Shown piece after piece: positions 48,903 to 57,351 of a stretch of DNA of 64,000 nucleotides. The notes under the pieces were generated by a model that worked only from the letters and a program-made list of their open reading frames with translations, made no database searches and was not told where the DNA came from. The DNA is taken from contig NZ_MRUL01000007.1 in assembly GCF_002006995.1 (NCBI RefSeq), forward strand, positions 1 through 64,000, given 5' to 3'. How positions within the stretch are numbered: position 1 is the stretch's first letter; every line of letters begins with the position of its first letter. A program made the translations under genes and the position numbers. This stretch comes from Izhakiella australiensis. Its GTDB lineage: Bacteria > Pseudomonadota > Gammaproteobacteria > Enterobacterales > Enterobacteriaceae.

Positions 48903-51122
48903 ATGAAAAGAAGAGAACTTCTGCAAACGGCACTGACGTCAGTCATCGCGACGCTTTCGGTCAGCTCTTTCGCCAGCGAGGCGAAGGGGAGCACGCCATC
49001 GCTGTCGCTGAAAAGCGTGCCCGCCGGCGGTCTGCCGAAAGACGATGTACCCATTCTGACACCAGAAAACCTTTACACCATGCCGGAGCAATTCTGGCGG
49101 CACTTTGAGGGCAAGCTCTACATTGGTAAAGCCGGCGCCGATCCGACGAAGCAGGAAAACTGGATTAACGTTTATCTGCGCACCAAATCTGGCCAGCTTT
49201 CGCAAATTCAGCAGCCCATTACCTTAAATCAGAACAATTTCAGCCAGTTTATTAATGATGACGCCGCGCTGCTGGCGGAAGCGGCCCACTCAATGGCGGT
49301 AGTGGATAATCAGGGACAAACCTTGTTTAACATTGCCGACGTAACCAAACCTAACGCCAGCCAGTTCGGCGCACGTCTGGCCGAGCCGACCGGTTATCAG
49401 CTGATCGGTGAGATCCCCTCCATTGAGGCGCTGCGCCACACCCGCCCGCTGTTTGAAGGCGCTAAAATTAAGTTGAAGGGCTGGCATGACGGCTCTGAGG
49501 TTGGCGGCGGCGAGTTTATCGGCAGCCTGACGGCAGGCAAAGATGATGGCGGGGTCATTATTTCATCCGGCGGCGATTTTCACTGGCGCCGGGTTGTTGA
49601 AGATTTTAACCGTTTAACGCTGTTTGATTTTGGCGCCATCGCAGATGGTAAAACCGATGCGGCGAGCGCGGTTAAGGCGATGTATGCCTGGTCTAAGTCA
49701 GCTGACGAAGAGATTTGCATTCAGTTTCCCGCGGGCACCTTCTTTCTGACCGGCATCGACTATTCGAAAGAGTCAACGCGCTTTTTCCGCGTCTCTGGCG
49801 CGATGGTTAATTTCGGTTACTTCCCGGCGACCACCATTATTTCAGACGGTAGCGACGATTTTATTTTTAACGTCAATGCCCGCTGGGTTGAGATCAGTAA
49901 TCTTCAGGTTAACGGGCAGACTGACAAAAAGCCGAACACGCAGGGCTTTTTTAATAACAAATGCCCCGCAGGCCAGTTCTTCCGCGGTGCCTGCCTGCGC
50001 TTTATTAACATTGGCGGCACCTCGTTGAGCCTGATGGATACCCTGGATTGTAAAATCGATCAGTGGTACGCCACCCACTGCACCGGCGATGTGATCAAGT
50101 CAGTATGGTCTGACACCAAGCAGGGCAAGTGGGATCACAGTACCGCGATTGAGCTGTCAAACTTTAATGCGCAGTACTGCACTAAAGGCATGGTGTTGAA
50201 TCTGCAGCGCTGTGGTCAGTCGATTATCCATAACGGCTGGATTGAGCATTGCGACTATCCGGGGGATATCTCTAACGGTCAGTGGATCGTTGACGCACTG
50301 AGCATTGAAACCTGTAAAAACCCACTTATAGCCCACAGCTCGCGTTTGAACATGCGGCAGACAAACCTGCAGGCGGGCAGCTGGATCGATAACAGCCGTG
50401 ATGAAAAGCATCAGTTGCTCAGTCCCTGGGAGCAGGGTTCAACGCGCGTCGAGTCTTATGGCATCGCGGTAGATGGTAGCGTGAAATACAATTTTCTCAC
50501 CTCGCGCTTCCGGCTGGTTAATAACAGCAATCAGGCCAGCTGGTACCAGCTGGGCAATATCTGGACGCCGGAAGTCGGTGACTGCTGGGAAATCGAGATT
50601 CTGGGCCAGTCAGGTTACTCCAACGGCAGTGACAAAAATGCGTTGCAGAAAGTAGCAGACAAGGCAACCACCGGCGGTAAAGCTATCCTCAGTTTGCAGC
50701 GCAAAGTGCATAAATTTGAAGGCAGCTGGCACGTTGAGGGCAGCAGTCCGATTGAGGATGTGGTGATTGTCACGCCCCATGATGCTGACTGCCAGGTGTA
50801 TATCAAGCTGGCGGGCTGGGTGCCAGCCGCCGGTATACTGATCACCACCAATGCTAAAGACCGTTTTGTTGCCGGCAAGTGCGCGCGCTTTGACAATAAA
50901 ATGGAGAAAGCCAGCCCGCCTTCTGACGGACATCAGCTGGCACGACGCTTTGCGCTACACAACGGTAAAGCCGGTATTGGCGCCAATGAAGACGGAGATT
51001 TACTGCTGGCTTCACGCGCGCTGAAAGTCGAGCAGGTCGATACCTCTAAACCCGCCGGATTTATTTCGATGGTGATTAACGGTCAGACCTGTGCAGTGCC
51101 TTATTTTTCAATAAAATCATAG
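48903..51122 (+). CDS. amsF: AmsF/WceF-type exported beta-helix protein with tailspike-like N-terminus
   Basis: A 739-residue protein with a Sec (possibly Tat-like MKRRELLQ) signal ending near SSFAS. Residues about 68-147 resemble the head-binding domain of P22 tailspike: GKLYIGKAGADPTKQENWIN and HSMAVVDNQG against GKIYIGQIDTDP and HSMAIYDANG in P22, with QISQPL-like QIQQPI between. Residues about 165-235 have the tailspike connector pattern SIEALRHTRPLFEGAKIKLK and VGGGEF...GGVIISSGGDFHWRR. A pectate-lyase-3 type right-handed beta-helix starts at FDFGAIADGKTDAASAVKAM (about 240). AmsF and WceF act on the cluster's own polymer; Pantoea WceF is a tailspike-like glycanase. It probably trims or remodels the polymer outside the inner membrane. 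Confidence 0.88.
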   Translation: MKRRELLQTALTSVIATLSVSSFASEAKGSTPSLSLKSVPAGGLPKDDVPILTPENLYTMPEQFWRHFEGKLYIGKAGADPTKQENWINVYLRTKSGQLSQIQQPITLNQNNFSQFINDDAALLAEAAHSMAVVDNQGQTLFNIADVTKPNASQFGARLAEPTGYQLIGEIPSIEALRHTRPLFEGAKIKLKGWHDGSEVGGGEFIGSLTAGKDDGGVIISSGGDFHWRRVVEDFNRLTLFDFGAIADGKTDAASAVKAMYAWSKSADEEICIQFPAGTFFLTGIDYSKESTRFFRVSGAMVNFGYFPATTIISDGSDDFIFNVNARWVEISNLQVNGQTDKKPNTQGFFNNKCPAGQFFRGACLRFINIGGTSLSLMDTLDCKIDQWYATHCTGDVIKSVWSDTKQGKWDHSTAIELSNFNAQYCTKGMVLNLQRCGQSIIHNGWIEHCDYPGDISNGQWIVDALSIETCKNPLIAHSSRLNMRQTNLQAGSWIDNSRDEKHQLLSPWEQGSTRVESYGIAVDGSVKYNFLTSRFRLVNNSNQASWYQLGNIWTPEVGDCWEIEILGQSGYSNGSDKNALQKVADKATTGGKAILSLQRKVHKFEGSWHVEGSSPIEDVVIVTPHDADCQVYIKLAGWVPAAGILITTNAKDRFVAGKCARFDNKMEKASPPSDGHQLARRFALHNGKAGIGANEDGDLLLASRALKVEQVDTSKPAGFISMVINGQTCAVPYFSIKS

Positions 51123-51257
51123 TAATAATAGAAGTAAGCCGGGGGGGTAACCGCTCCCCGGCATGATAAAGGCTATCATCAAGCAGTACGTCTTTGCGGG
51201 ATATCAGCGACTCAAATTTAAACTAAGAAAAAATATTTTTCTGGCAGGCCGTCTAAG

Positions 51258-51506
51258 TTGGATATTTCAAGGAACTTTGCGGCAGTTATCGTTGCCATTA
51301 ATAATGCGCGCAATTCTCTGGGCGCGCTGGAACAGTTTGCTTTGCCACAAATGGCAGATGAGGTGAAAAACCTGATGGATGTAAGCATTACTCGAAATGT
51401 TAATCACGAGCTGACCGGCTCAGTTGGTACAGTCACTCCTGCGTTCGCCGCGGCGGAGCCTCGCGATGTTAAAATCAACGTTGCGCTTGTTAAGTTACCA
51501 GGGTGA
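51258..51506 (+). CDS. Small hypothetical ORF or gene remnant before the AmsK-like gene
   Basis: An 82-codon frame starting at TTG and ending three bases before the next gene. It reads MDISRNFAAVIVAINNARNS and goes on with helix-like and then beta-like sequence. Codon use looks like its neighbours, and G+C is not odd. A second overlapping frame at 51163-51366 (MIKAIIKQYVFAGYQRLKFK and on) could be its 5' part if a +1 shift occurred near 51245; joined, they would give about 110 residues. I do not recognise either. It occupies the place of amsJ (pyruvyl transferase) in the amylovoran cluster. It may be a small coupled protein or the stump of a lost transferase. Confidence 0.35.
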   Translation: MDISRNFAAVIVAINNARNSLGALEQFALPQMADEVKNLMDVSITRNVNHELTGSVGTVTPAFAAAEPRDVKINVALVKLPG

Positions 51507-51509
51507 TCT

Positions 51510-52733
51510 ATGAAGCTGACCTTTTTTACCATGCGCTTTCCGGTATCCTCAGAAACCTTTGTACTCAATCAGGTAACGCACTTTATTGATATCGGCTATG
51601 AGGTTGAAATTATTTCTGTTTTCCCGGGCGATTTAGTCAACCGCCACGGTGCTTTTGATCGCTATAACCTTGCGGAAAAAACCCATTACCTACTGCCTGA
51701 AGAAAAAGTAACTAACGGCGAAAAGCTGAAGCAGCGTCTTAGTATTGTGCTGCCCCGTTTATTACGCCCTTCATTGTTAAAATCGCTTAACGTTGGTCGC
51801 TACGGCGCCCAGTCAAGTAAGCTGCTGCTGCCCTCGATCGTTGCCAGAGCGCACAAGGTTTATACGGCCGATCTGTTTCTGGTTCATTTTGGCTATGCCG
51901 GTGCGTTAGCGAATAAGCTGCGTGAACTGGGTATCCTGCATGGTAAGCAGGCGACGGTGTTCCACGGCGCCGATATTTCGCGGCGCCACATTCTTGACGA
52001 GCATAAGCAAGACTACCTTAACTTATTCGCGCAATCTGAACTGATGCTGCCGATTAGTCACTTGTGGGAGAACAAGCTGATCGAGATGGGGTGTCCACCG
52101 GAGAAAATCGTCGTTACCCGCATGGGTATCGAACCGGAAAAATTTAGCTTCCAGGCGCGGGCAAGTCTGCATAAACCGCTACGCATTCTCTCCGTGGCGC
52201 GCCTGACTGAGAAAAAGGGCCTTGATGTCGCCATTAAAGCCTGTAGCCAGCTAAAAGCGATGGGCGCGGAATTTGAATACACCATCATTGGTAATGGCGA
52301 TCTTACGCCAGAGCTGGAAGCGCTTATCGCCAGCGAAAAGCTGGATGACTGCGTCAAGCTTCCTGGCTTTAAACCTCAGGAAGAGATTAAGCGCTATCTT
52401 GACGCGGCCGATATCTTCCTGCTGCCTTCGCTGACGGCGAAAGATGGCGATATGGAAGGTATTCCGGTGGCCTTAATGGAAGCGATGGCGGTAGGGCTTC
52501 CCGTTGTTTCCAGCGACCACAGCGGCATCCCTGAACTTATCGAGAATAATGTATCCGGCTGGCTGGCCGCTGAAGGTGACGATCGGTCACTGGCGAATAT
52601 ATTGTTCAGCCTGGCAAACGGTGAGCACGATATTGCCCCGGTGGTAAAAGCCGCGCGCGATAAAGTAGAAACGGAGTTTAATCAGCATACGGTTTACCGG
52701 CAGCTGGCGCAGGTGTTGGAAAAAGTGGTGTGA
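51510..52733 (+). CDS. Family 4 glycosyltransferase (AmsK/WcaL-like)
   Basis: A 407-residue GT-B transferase. The N-terminus MKLTFFTMRFPVSSETFVLN is characteristic of the AmsK/WcaL group. The acceptor half has LVHFGYAGALANKLRELG and VFHGADISRR. The donor half has ILSVARLTEKKGLDVAIKAC, IIGNGDLTPELEALI, VKLPGFKPQEEIKRYLDAAD and the EX7E motif EGIPVALMEAMAVGLPVVSS. It should add a late sugar, perhaps glucose or galactose, to the repeat unit. The stop overlaps the flippase start (GTGTGA), so the two genes are translationally coupled. Confidence 0.9.
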   Translation: MKLTFFTMRFPVSSETFVLNQVTHFIDIGYEVEIISVFPGDLVNRHGAFDRYNLAEKTHYLLPEEKVTNGEKLKQRLSIVLPRLLRPSLLKSLNVGRYGAQSSKLLLPSIVARAHKVYTADLFLVHFGYAGALANKLRELGILHGKQATVFHGADISRRHILDEHKQDYLNLFAQSELMLPISHLWENKLIEMGCPPEKIVVTRMGIEPEKFSFQARASLHKPLRILSVARLTEKKGLDVAIKACSQLKAMGAEFEYTIIGNGDLTPELEALIASEKLDDCVKLPGFKPQEEIKRYLDAADIFLLPSLTAKDGDMEGIPVALMEAMAVGLPVVSSDHSGIPELIENNVSGWLAAEGDDRSLANILFSLANGEHDIAPVVKAARDKVETEFNQHTVYRQLAQVLEKVV

Positions 52734-54067
52734 ATATATTGCGGTTACAGGCGGCCTGGCTATTTTCCAGTACCTGCTTTGCCGCTCTATTACAGGTTCT
52801 CCAGCTGGCTGTATTGGCGCGCAAGCTGGATAGCCACCAGCTTGGCGTGCTGGCGATAGTCAATGCGTTGCTGGCGATTGCCACGGTGTTACAAGACCTT
52901 GGTATGAGCAGCTATGTTGTTCACCGGCAAACCATTTCAGTACGAGAACAAAGCACCGTTTACTGGATTAACGTGATATTTAGCCTGGTCATCGGTGGTG
53001 CGCTGATCCTGCTGGCATGGCCGGTAGCCTGGTTCTATCATTTAAGCGAAATGGCTGGTCTGGTTGCCCTGACCAGCCTTAATTTTTTGGTGCTGGGTCA
53101 TCTGTCCCAGTATCAGGCGTACTATGTTAAAGCGCAGCGTATGATTGAGCTGGCGAAAATTGAGATAGTCAGCAAACTATTCGCTTTTGTGTGTACACTT
53201 GCCATGATCTACCTGGCGTCATTGAAAGTTTCAGCGGTCATTCTCGGTTTGTTTATCAATGCGCTGAGCCGGACTCTGCTCATGATGTTTCTCGGCGAGC
53301 GGACATGGCGGCCATCGTATGAGTTTGATCGCGGTACCGCAGTCAGTGCGATGCGCTACGGTTTTTTCCAGCTGGGATCGCAAAGCATCAGCCAGCTGCG
53401 TACCCAGGCTGACTCTCTGATTGTTGGTAAGCTGCTGGGGGCGGACACGGTCGGCATTTATTCGCTGGCGAAAGAACTCATTTTGCAGCCGCTAAAGCTG
53501 ATTTTACCGGTTATTAATCGACTTTCGCTGCCGCTCTTTGCCCAGCGGCAGCATGACCGGGCGCAGACTCAGCAGCTTTTTCTGCGGGCGACCTTCATCA
53601 CTACGCTGATCAGCAGCGGCTTGTATCTGGCAATCGGCGTATGTTCACCGATTATTGCCTGGCTGTTATACGGTAATACCTGGCGAGACGTTTATCCGTT
53701 GGTTCCTTTGATGCTGCTGTTCGGTATGCTACGCCCGATGAGCGGCTTAACAGGCACCATTTCGCAAGCAAATGGCCGCACCAATCTGGAATTTTACTGG
53801 AATATCATCGCCAGTTCAGTCATGGTTGTATTGTTCACAACCGTCGCGTTTTATCCCAACATCCACTATGTCGCTTTGCTGCTATCTTTCACTCAGCTGG
53901 TGATTTCCCTTCTGGTTCATCCCGTCTTTATTCGACCCGTAACGGGGATTTCTTTCCTTGCCTATACGCGGCAGTGGGCGCCAATCACTCTTTTGTTCAT
54001 CATTATTATGCTTTGCGTCAGCTATTATGACCTCCATGTTATGCCTGAATGGTTTCTCCGCCGTTAA
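52730..54067 (+). CDS. Wzx-type lipid-linked oligosaccharide flippase (AmsL-like)
   Basis: A 445-residue membrane protein with about twelve to fourteen hydrophobic helices and the polysaccharide-synthesis (MOP superfamily) pattern; the cytoplasmic motif RYGFFQLGSQSISQLRTQAD and SLIVGKLLGADTVGIYSLAK are typical. It would flip the undecaprenyl-linked repeat unit to the periplasm for the EpsG-type polymerase. The start is GTG 52730, with GGAA eight bases upstream, overlapping the previous stop. It is the last membrane component of the cluster. 136 bases without a gene follow. Confidence 0.9.
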   Translation: MNILRLQAAWLFSSTCFAALLQVLQLAVLARKLDSHQLGVLAIVNALLAIATVLQDLGMSSYVVHRQTISVREQSTVYWINVIFSLVIGGALILLAWPVAWFYHLSEMAGLVALTSLNFLVLGHLSQYQAYYVKAQRMIELAKIEIVSKLFAFVCTLAMIYLASLKVSAVILGLFINALSRTLLMMFLGERTWRPSYEFDRGTAVSAMRYGFFQLGSQSISQLRTQADSLIVGKLLGADTVGIYSLAKELILQPLKLILPVINRLSLPLFAQRQHDRAQTQQLFLRATFITTLISSGLYLAIGVCSPIIAWLLYGNTWRDVYPLVPLMLLFGMLRPMSGLTGTISQANGRTNLEFYWNIIASSVMVVLFTTVAFYPNIHYVALLLSFTQLVISLLVHPVFIRPVTGISFLAYTRQWAPITLLFIIIMLCVSYYDLHVMPEWFLRR

Positions 54068-54203
54068 CTGAAATATTGTGCAAGACTCGTCAATAGACCT
54101 GTCGTCCATTCTGCATATAGATAGCCGGCTCGGTAGCAGAAAAACTGTCTCAGTTAACGGGCAATCAGGTACTATTATCTTTTCCGATTTATAAGAATAT
54201 TTC

Positions 54204-55076
54204 ATGAAATTAATGATTGTTGGTGCCGGCGGGCAGGTAGGAAGAGAGCTGATGGTATCCAGTCCTTCTGGTGATGAGGTCCGCGCGCTGGACCATCGTT
54301 CGCTGGATGTTACGGATGAGGCTGCCGTAATACGTGAAGCGACGATTTATCAGCCGGATATCATTATCAATGCATCGGCTTATACCGCCGTTGATAAAGC
54401 GGAAAGTGAACCTGAACTGGCCTTTGCCGTGAATAAACATGGGGCCAGACATCTCGCTAAAGCTGCAGAGTCGGTTGGCGCGGCGTTAATACATATCTCA
54501 ACCGATTACGTGTTTTCTGGCGATAAGCGCGCCTGCTATGTGGAGTCGGACCCGACGGGCCCTGCCGGGGTTTACGGTGCAAGCAAGCTGGCGGGGGAGG
54601 AAGAGGTCAGGCAGCACTGCAAGCGTCATATCATTCTGCGTACCGCATGGGTGTTCGGCCAGTATGGCAATAATTTCGTTAAGACCATGATTAAACTGGC
54701 TGGCGAACGTGACAGATTAACCATTGTCGGCGATCAGTACGGCGGCCCAACCAGTGCGGCCGATATCGCCGCGGCGATTTATATCATCGTAAAAAAGATA
54801 GCTGAGAAGTCGCATACAGCGTGGGGCATTTATCATTACAGTGGTTTCCCCTATGTCAGCTGGGCTGAATTCGCTGAAGCGCTGTTAATGCAGGCAGAAG
54901 CCAGTGAAGTCATCGCGCGCAAGCCGGAAATTAGCGCCATCGCATCTTCAGAGTGGCCGACGGCAGCGCACAGGCCAGCAAATTCACGACTTGATTGTAG
55001 CTTGATCCGGCAAACCTTTGGCATTGAGCCCAGTGACTGGCAGGCGGCGTTAGCATCGATAGATAAATATCGCTGA
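54204..55076 (+). CDS. rfbD: dTDP-4-dehydrorhamnose reductase
   Basis: A 290-residue short-chain dehydrogenase that reduces dTDP-4-dehydro-L-rhamnose to dTDP-L-rhamnose with NADPH. The Rossmann motif is MIVGAGGQVGRELM; the catalytic region has HISTDYVFSGDK and YGASKLAGEE (YxxxK). AWVFGQYGNNFVKTMIKLA and the C-terminal RPANSRLDC signature (RP.NS.L) distinguish RmlD from other reductases. Its partners rmlA, rmlB and rmlC are not in the window, so they must lie elsewhere or the enzyme serves another glycan. It follows the flippase on the same strand, with no strong Shine-Dalgarno before its ATG. Confidence 0.92.
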   Translation: MKLMIVGAGGQVGRELMVSSPSGDEVRALDHRSLDVTDEAAVIREATIYQPDIIINASAYTAVDKAESEPELAFAVNKHGARHLAKAAESVGAALIHISTDYVFSGDKRACYVESDPTGPAGVYGASKLAGEEEVRQHCKRHIILRTAWVFGQYGNNFVKTMIKLAGERDRLTIVGDQYGGPTSAADIAAAIYIIVKKIAEKSHTAWGIYHYSGFPYVSWAEFAEALLMQAEASEVIARKPEISAIASSEWPTAAHRPANSRLDCSLIRQTFGIEPSDWQAALASIDKYR

Positions 55077-55186
55077 ATACTAAAAGCGCTAGCGATTGAG
55101 GCGGAAGTTACGCCCGCCAGAAGATATGCAGGGATATTTATTGGCCGTTGCTGCAACTTTTATGCAGTTCTGATAAGAAGGATATT

Positions 55187-55216
55187 AAGCTGCAAAAACG
55201 CGTAATCAGCTTTTTT
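55187..55216 (+). terminator. Possible terminator between rfbD and galF
   Basis: AAGCTG (55187-55192) and CAGCTT (55207-55212) form a 6-bp stem with a 14-nt loop, followed by further T to 55216. It lies within a wider 10-bp inverted repeat, CGCCCGCCAG (55111-55120) with CTGGCGGGCG (55226-55235). It may close the polysaccharide transcript before galF. Confidence 0.4.
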
Positions 55217-55273
55217 GATCCCTCTCTGGCGGGCGTTCGCGCAGACAGAATGTGATCTACGGCTAACTTTTCG

Positions 55274-55296
55274 GATTAAGATTATGATGCTTAATC
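55274..55296 (+). promoter_or_regulatory. Palindrome in the galF promoter region
   Basis: GATTAAG (55274-55280) and CTTAATC (55290-55296) are perfect inverted repeats around nine bases, 56 bases before galF. GCATAAT near 55307-55313 could be a -10 box. It could be a regulator-binding site for galF-galE expression; no factor can be named. Confidence 0.35.
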
Positions 55297-55351
55297 AGTT
55301 CGGTATTGCATAATCGATGGACTATTTTTACTTCATTCAAATGGAAACGAC

Positions 55352-56254
55352 ATGACCAAGCTTAAAGCAGTTATCCCGGTAGCGGGTCTCGGTATGCATA
55401 TGCTGCCGGCAACGAAAGCCATTCCTAAAGAGATGCTGCCTATCGTTGATAAGCCGATGATCCAGTACATTGTGGATGAAATCGTTGCTGCGGGTATCAA
55501 GGAAATTGTACTGGTAACCCACGCCTCTAAAAATGCGGTTGAAAACCATTTTGATACGTCTTATGAGCTGGAAGCGCTTCTTGAGCAGCGCGTGAAGCGC
55601 CAGCTGCTTAGTGAAGTCCAGTCTATATGCCCTCCGGGCGTGACGATTATGAACGTGCGTCAGCCGCAGCCTTTAGGTTTAGGCCACTCTATCTTATGTG
55701 CCCGCCCGATGCTGCGCGATCAGCCTTTTGTTGTCGTACTGCCGGATGTGGTGTTAGATGGCGCCACTGCCGATCCGCTGCGCTATAATCTGGCGGCAAT
55801 GGTTGCCCGTTTCGAGGAAACCGGCCGCAGCCAGGTGCTGACCTCTTATTACCCGGAAATCGATCTCAGCGAATATTCAGTGATAACCACCGAAGAGAAG
55901 CTGGAAGCGGAAGGACAGGTTAGTCGCATCGTTGATTACGTTGAGAAACCGGAACATCCGGAATCTTATCATTCTAATCTGACGGCGGTCGGCCGTTACG
56001 TCCTCTCCGCCGATATCTGGGCTGAGCTGGAGAAAACCGAACCCGGCGCCTGGGACCGTATCCAATTGACGGATGCGATCGCCGCTCTCAATGCAAAACA
56101 GCCGGTTGAAGCGCACCTGATGACAGGTAAAAGCTTTGACTGCGGACGTAAACTTGGCTACATGCAGGCGTTCGTCACCTACGGTTTACGTAACCACGGT
56201 CAGGGCCAGGCATTTCGCGAAGAAATCAAAAAGATCCTGGCAAAAAGTAATTGA
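55352..56254 (+). CDS. galF: UTP-glucose-1-phosphate uridylyltransferase-like subunit GalF
   Basis: A 300-residue nucleotidyltransferase-fold protein. The signature loop reads [20 protein letters not shown]; the M-H in place of the T-R of active GalU marks the GalF paralogue, reported to have little activity of its own and to modulate Gal[17 protein letters not shown] and [11 protein letters not shown] are family motifs. GalF stands at the boundary of most enterobacterial O-antigen and capsule loci, helping to set UDP-glucose supply. galE follows after 41 bases and is probably co-transcribed. Confidence 0.94.
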   Translation: MTKLKAVIPVAGLGMHMLPATKAIPKEMLPIVDKPMIQYIVDEIVAAGIKEIVLVTHASKNAVENHFDTSYELEALLEQRVKRQLLSEVQSICPPGVTIMNVRQPQPLGLGHSILCARPMLRDQPFVVVLPDVVLDGATADPLRYNLAAMVARFEETGRSQVLTSYYPEIDLSEYSVITTEEKLEAEGQVSRIVDYVEKPEHPESYHSNLTAVGRYVLSADIWAELEKTEPGAWDRIQLTDAIAALNAKQPVEAHLMTGKSFDCGRKLGYMQAFVTYGLRNHGQGQAFREEIKKILAKSN

Positions 56255-56295
56255 TTCTGGCCATGCCGTGATAACACGGCGTTAAAGGAGAGAAA

Positions 56296-57309
56296 ATGGC
56301 TATTCTGGTTACCGGGGGCGCAGGCTATATTGGCTCTCATACCGTTCTGGCGCTGTTAGAACGCGGTGATGATGTAGTTGTATTAGATAATCTTTACAAT
56401 GCATCACGCGAATCCATCAATCGGGTGGAAAAGTTAGCGGGCAAAAAAGCAGTTTTTGTTGAGGGCGATGTGCTTGATCGTGAATGTCTGCGCGAGCTGT
56501 TCGCCAGCCACGATATAAGCTCAGTGATTCATTTTGCTGCGCTGAAAGCGGTTGGAGAATCAACCCGTCTGCCCCTGGAATACTATCAGAACAATGTAAG
56601 TGGCACGCTGATTTTGCTTGAAGAGATGCGCAATGCCGGCGTATGGAACTTTATTTTCAGCTCTTCGGCAACCGTATATGGCGCTGACGCGCCGGTGCCC
56701 TACGTGGAAACACTGCCTATTGGCGGTACCACCAGCCCATACGGTACCTCCAAGTTTATGATCGAGCTGATTATGCGCGACTTCGCCAAAGCGGAACCGC
56801 AGTTTAAGGCGATCGCTTTGCGTTATTTCAACCCGGTCGGCGCCCATGAGTCTGGTGAAATTGGCGAGGACCCTACGGGTATTCCTAATAACCTGCTGCC
56901 GTACATCGCGCAGGTTGCCATTGGCAGACTGGACAAGCTTGGCGTGTTTGGCGGTGATTATGATACCCCGGACGGCACCTGTCAGCGTGATTACATCCAC
57001 GTGGTTGATTTAGCCGAAGGTCATCTGAAAGCGCTGGATCACCTGAAAAAGACTGATGGCTATAAAGCTTATAATCTCGGTGGCGGTAAGGGATTTTCAG
57101 TACTTGAGATGATTAAGGCCTTTGAAGAAGCGTCAGGGAAAACCATAGCCTACGAGATTAAGCCACGTCGCGACGGCGATCTGCCCGCCTTCTGGGCGGA
57201 TGCCGCTCTGGCAAATAAAGAGCTGAACTGGCGGGTGACTCGTGGCATTGACGAAATGATGCGCGATACCTGGAAGTGGCAGTCGCAAAATCCCAACGGT
57301 TTTCGCTAA
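56296..57309 (+). CDS. galE: UDP-glucose 4-epimerase
   Basis: A 337-residue short-chain dehydrogenase-type epimerase (E. coli 338) that interconverts UDP-glucose and UDP-galactose with bound NAD. The Rossmann motif is VTGGAGYIGSH (5-15). The catalytic triad is S124 in FSSSATVYG with Y149 and K153 in YGTSKFM. RYFNPVGAHESG and RDYIHVVDLAEGH follow the family pattern. Next to the exopolysaccharide genes it supplies UDP-galactose for amylovoran/stewartan-like polymers, which are galactose-rich. AAGGAGAG stands before the ATG, and a strong hairpin terminator follows the stop codon. Confidence 0.97.
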   Translation: MAILVTGGAGYIGSHTVLALLERGDDVVVLDNLYNASRESINRVEKLAGKKAVFVEGDVLDRECLRELFASHDISSVIHFAALKAVGESTRLPLEYYQNNVSGTLILLEEMRNAGVWNFIFSSSATVYGADAPVPYVETLPIGGTTSPYGTSKFMIELIMRDFAKAEPQFKAIALRYFNPVGAHESGEIGEDPTGIPNNLLPYIAQVAIGRLDKLGVFGGDYDTPDGTCQRDYIHVVDLAEGHLKALDHLKKTDGYKAYNLGGGKGFSVLEMIKAFEEASGKTIAYEIKPRRDGDLPAFWADAALANKELNWRVTRGIDEMMRDTWKWQSQNPNGFR

Positions 57310-57325
57310 CTCAGCCTGTTTATTT

Positions 57326-57351
57326 AAAGCCTGCTGCTGGCAGCAGGCTTT
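57326..57351 (+). terminator. Intrinsic terminator of galE
   Basis: AAAGCCTGCTG (57326-57336) pairs perfectly with CAGCAGGCTTT (57341-57351) around a CTGG loop, and T-rich sequence follows. It ends the galF-galE unit. Confidence 0.8.
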
